Assembly: GCA_047639415.1 (NCBI GenBank)
Contig: JBLINP010000280.1
Location: 1 to 6,311 of the forward strand
From: OFTM34 sp047639415
Lineage (GTDB): Bacteria; Planctomycetota; UBA1135; GCA-002686595
Reading direction: 5' to 3'
Length of the DNA stretch: 6,311 bases
The position numbers and the translations under genes are program-made. The notes beneath the pieces were generated by a model. The model was not told the origin of the DNA, searched no databases, and worked only from the letters and a program-made list of their open reading frames with translations. Position 1 is the stretch's first letter, and every line of letters starts with the position of its first letter. Shown piece after piece: positions 6,279-6,311 of the stretch.

Positions 6279-6311
6279 GCGTCCTCGACGACCTTACAAG
6301 GTCGTCTGCGG
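6279..6311. repeat. 33-base terminal direct repeat, right copy
   Basis: This is identical to bases 1-33, including the palindrome now at 6287-6306. If the two copies are one sequence, the molecule is a 6278-base circle. The bases joining arm B to this repeat (6278) and this repeat to the other arm B (34-38) would then be the only asymmetric parts of the centre. Confidence 0.95.

Larger units (their letters stand above)
6185..6311. mobile_element. Half of a MITE-like/BIME-like inverted-repeat element (right end)
   Basis: Reading outward, this region holds arm A (6185-6207), a 41-base variable stretch with a hairpin (6230-6246), arm B (6249-6277) and the palindromic terminal repeat (6279-6311). 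It mirrors the left end in order and orientation. The variable stretch is 20 bases longer than its left counterpart (68-88) and carries a different hairpin. There is no open reading frame of note. Joined to the left end, it would complete an element of roughly 205 bases running from CTAG to CTAG. Confidence 0.5.

Noticed and set aside
6185..6311. Integron attC site or CRISPR repeat as an explanation for the hairpin-containing repeats.
   Set aside because: There is no GTTRRRY/RYYYAAC core pair, no integrase, and no series of regularly spaced direct repeats.
1..6311. Plasmid or phage genome, suggested by the direct terminal repeats.
   Set aside because: No replication, partition, mobilisation, capsid or packaging gene is present, and the gene content is housekeeping-like. 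The circle itself is left open as a finding.

Overview
The window carries four complete protein genes that fill almost all of it. One gene, on the minus strand, encodes a sulfatase-fold TPR lipoprotein (121-2385). A 201-base divergent intergenic gap separates it from a tight plus-strand operon of tldD (2587-3999), tldE/pmbA (3996-5396, ATGA overlap) and a class I SAM-dependent methyltransferase (5404-6189, 7-base gap). No tRNA, rRNA, CRISPR array, replication gene, integrase or transposase is visible. Predicted lipid anchoring of the 121-2385 product suggests a diderm bacterium. GC is moderately high by eye. GTG and TTG starts are used, and Shine-Dalgarno signals are weak or absent. Sulfatase-fold proteins with C-terminal TPRs are familiar from Planctomycetota, Acidobacteriota and Myxococcota-like genomes, but phylum cannot be settled from this window.

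The ends are the most unusual part. The first 33 bases and the last 33 bases are identical and in direct orientation. Inside them lies a set of inverted repeats: a perfect 29-base pair (39-67 against 6249-6277) and a 23-base pair with one mismatch (89-111 against 6185-6207). Between these arms sit hairpins with unrelated sequences. If the two ends are joined through the 33-base overlap, the window becomes a 6278-base circle. The repeats then form one nested, near-palindromic element of about 205 bases between two convergent genes, with CTAG at each edge. It looks like a non-autonomous, MITE-like or BIME-like element. The circle may be real. However, the gene content is ordinary chromosomal, so false circularisation of a contig between two inverted copies of a dispersed repeat is at least as likely.

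Functionally, TldD (metalloprotease subunit, HEAVGH intact) and TldE (non-catalytic partner) should form the heterodimeric peptidase known from microcin B17 maturation and CcdA degradation. The methyltransferase is probably co-expressed with them; its substrate is unknown. The divergent sulfatase-like protein keeps the fold landmarks of its family but has lost the nucleophile and several metal-ligand positions. It is best read as a pseudoenzyme joined to a TPR scaffold. A G7 tract at the tldD/tldE junction lies in the exact register that would allow a -1 frameshift into tldE.
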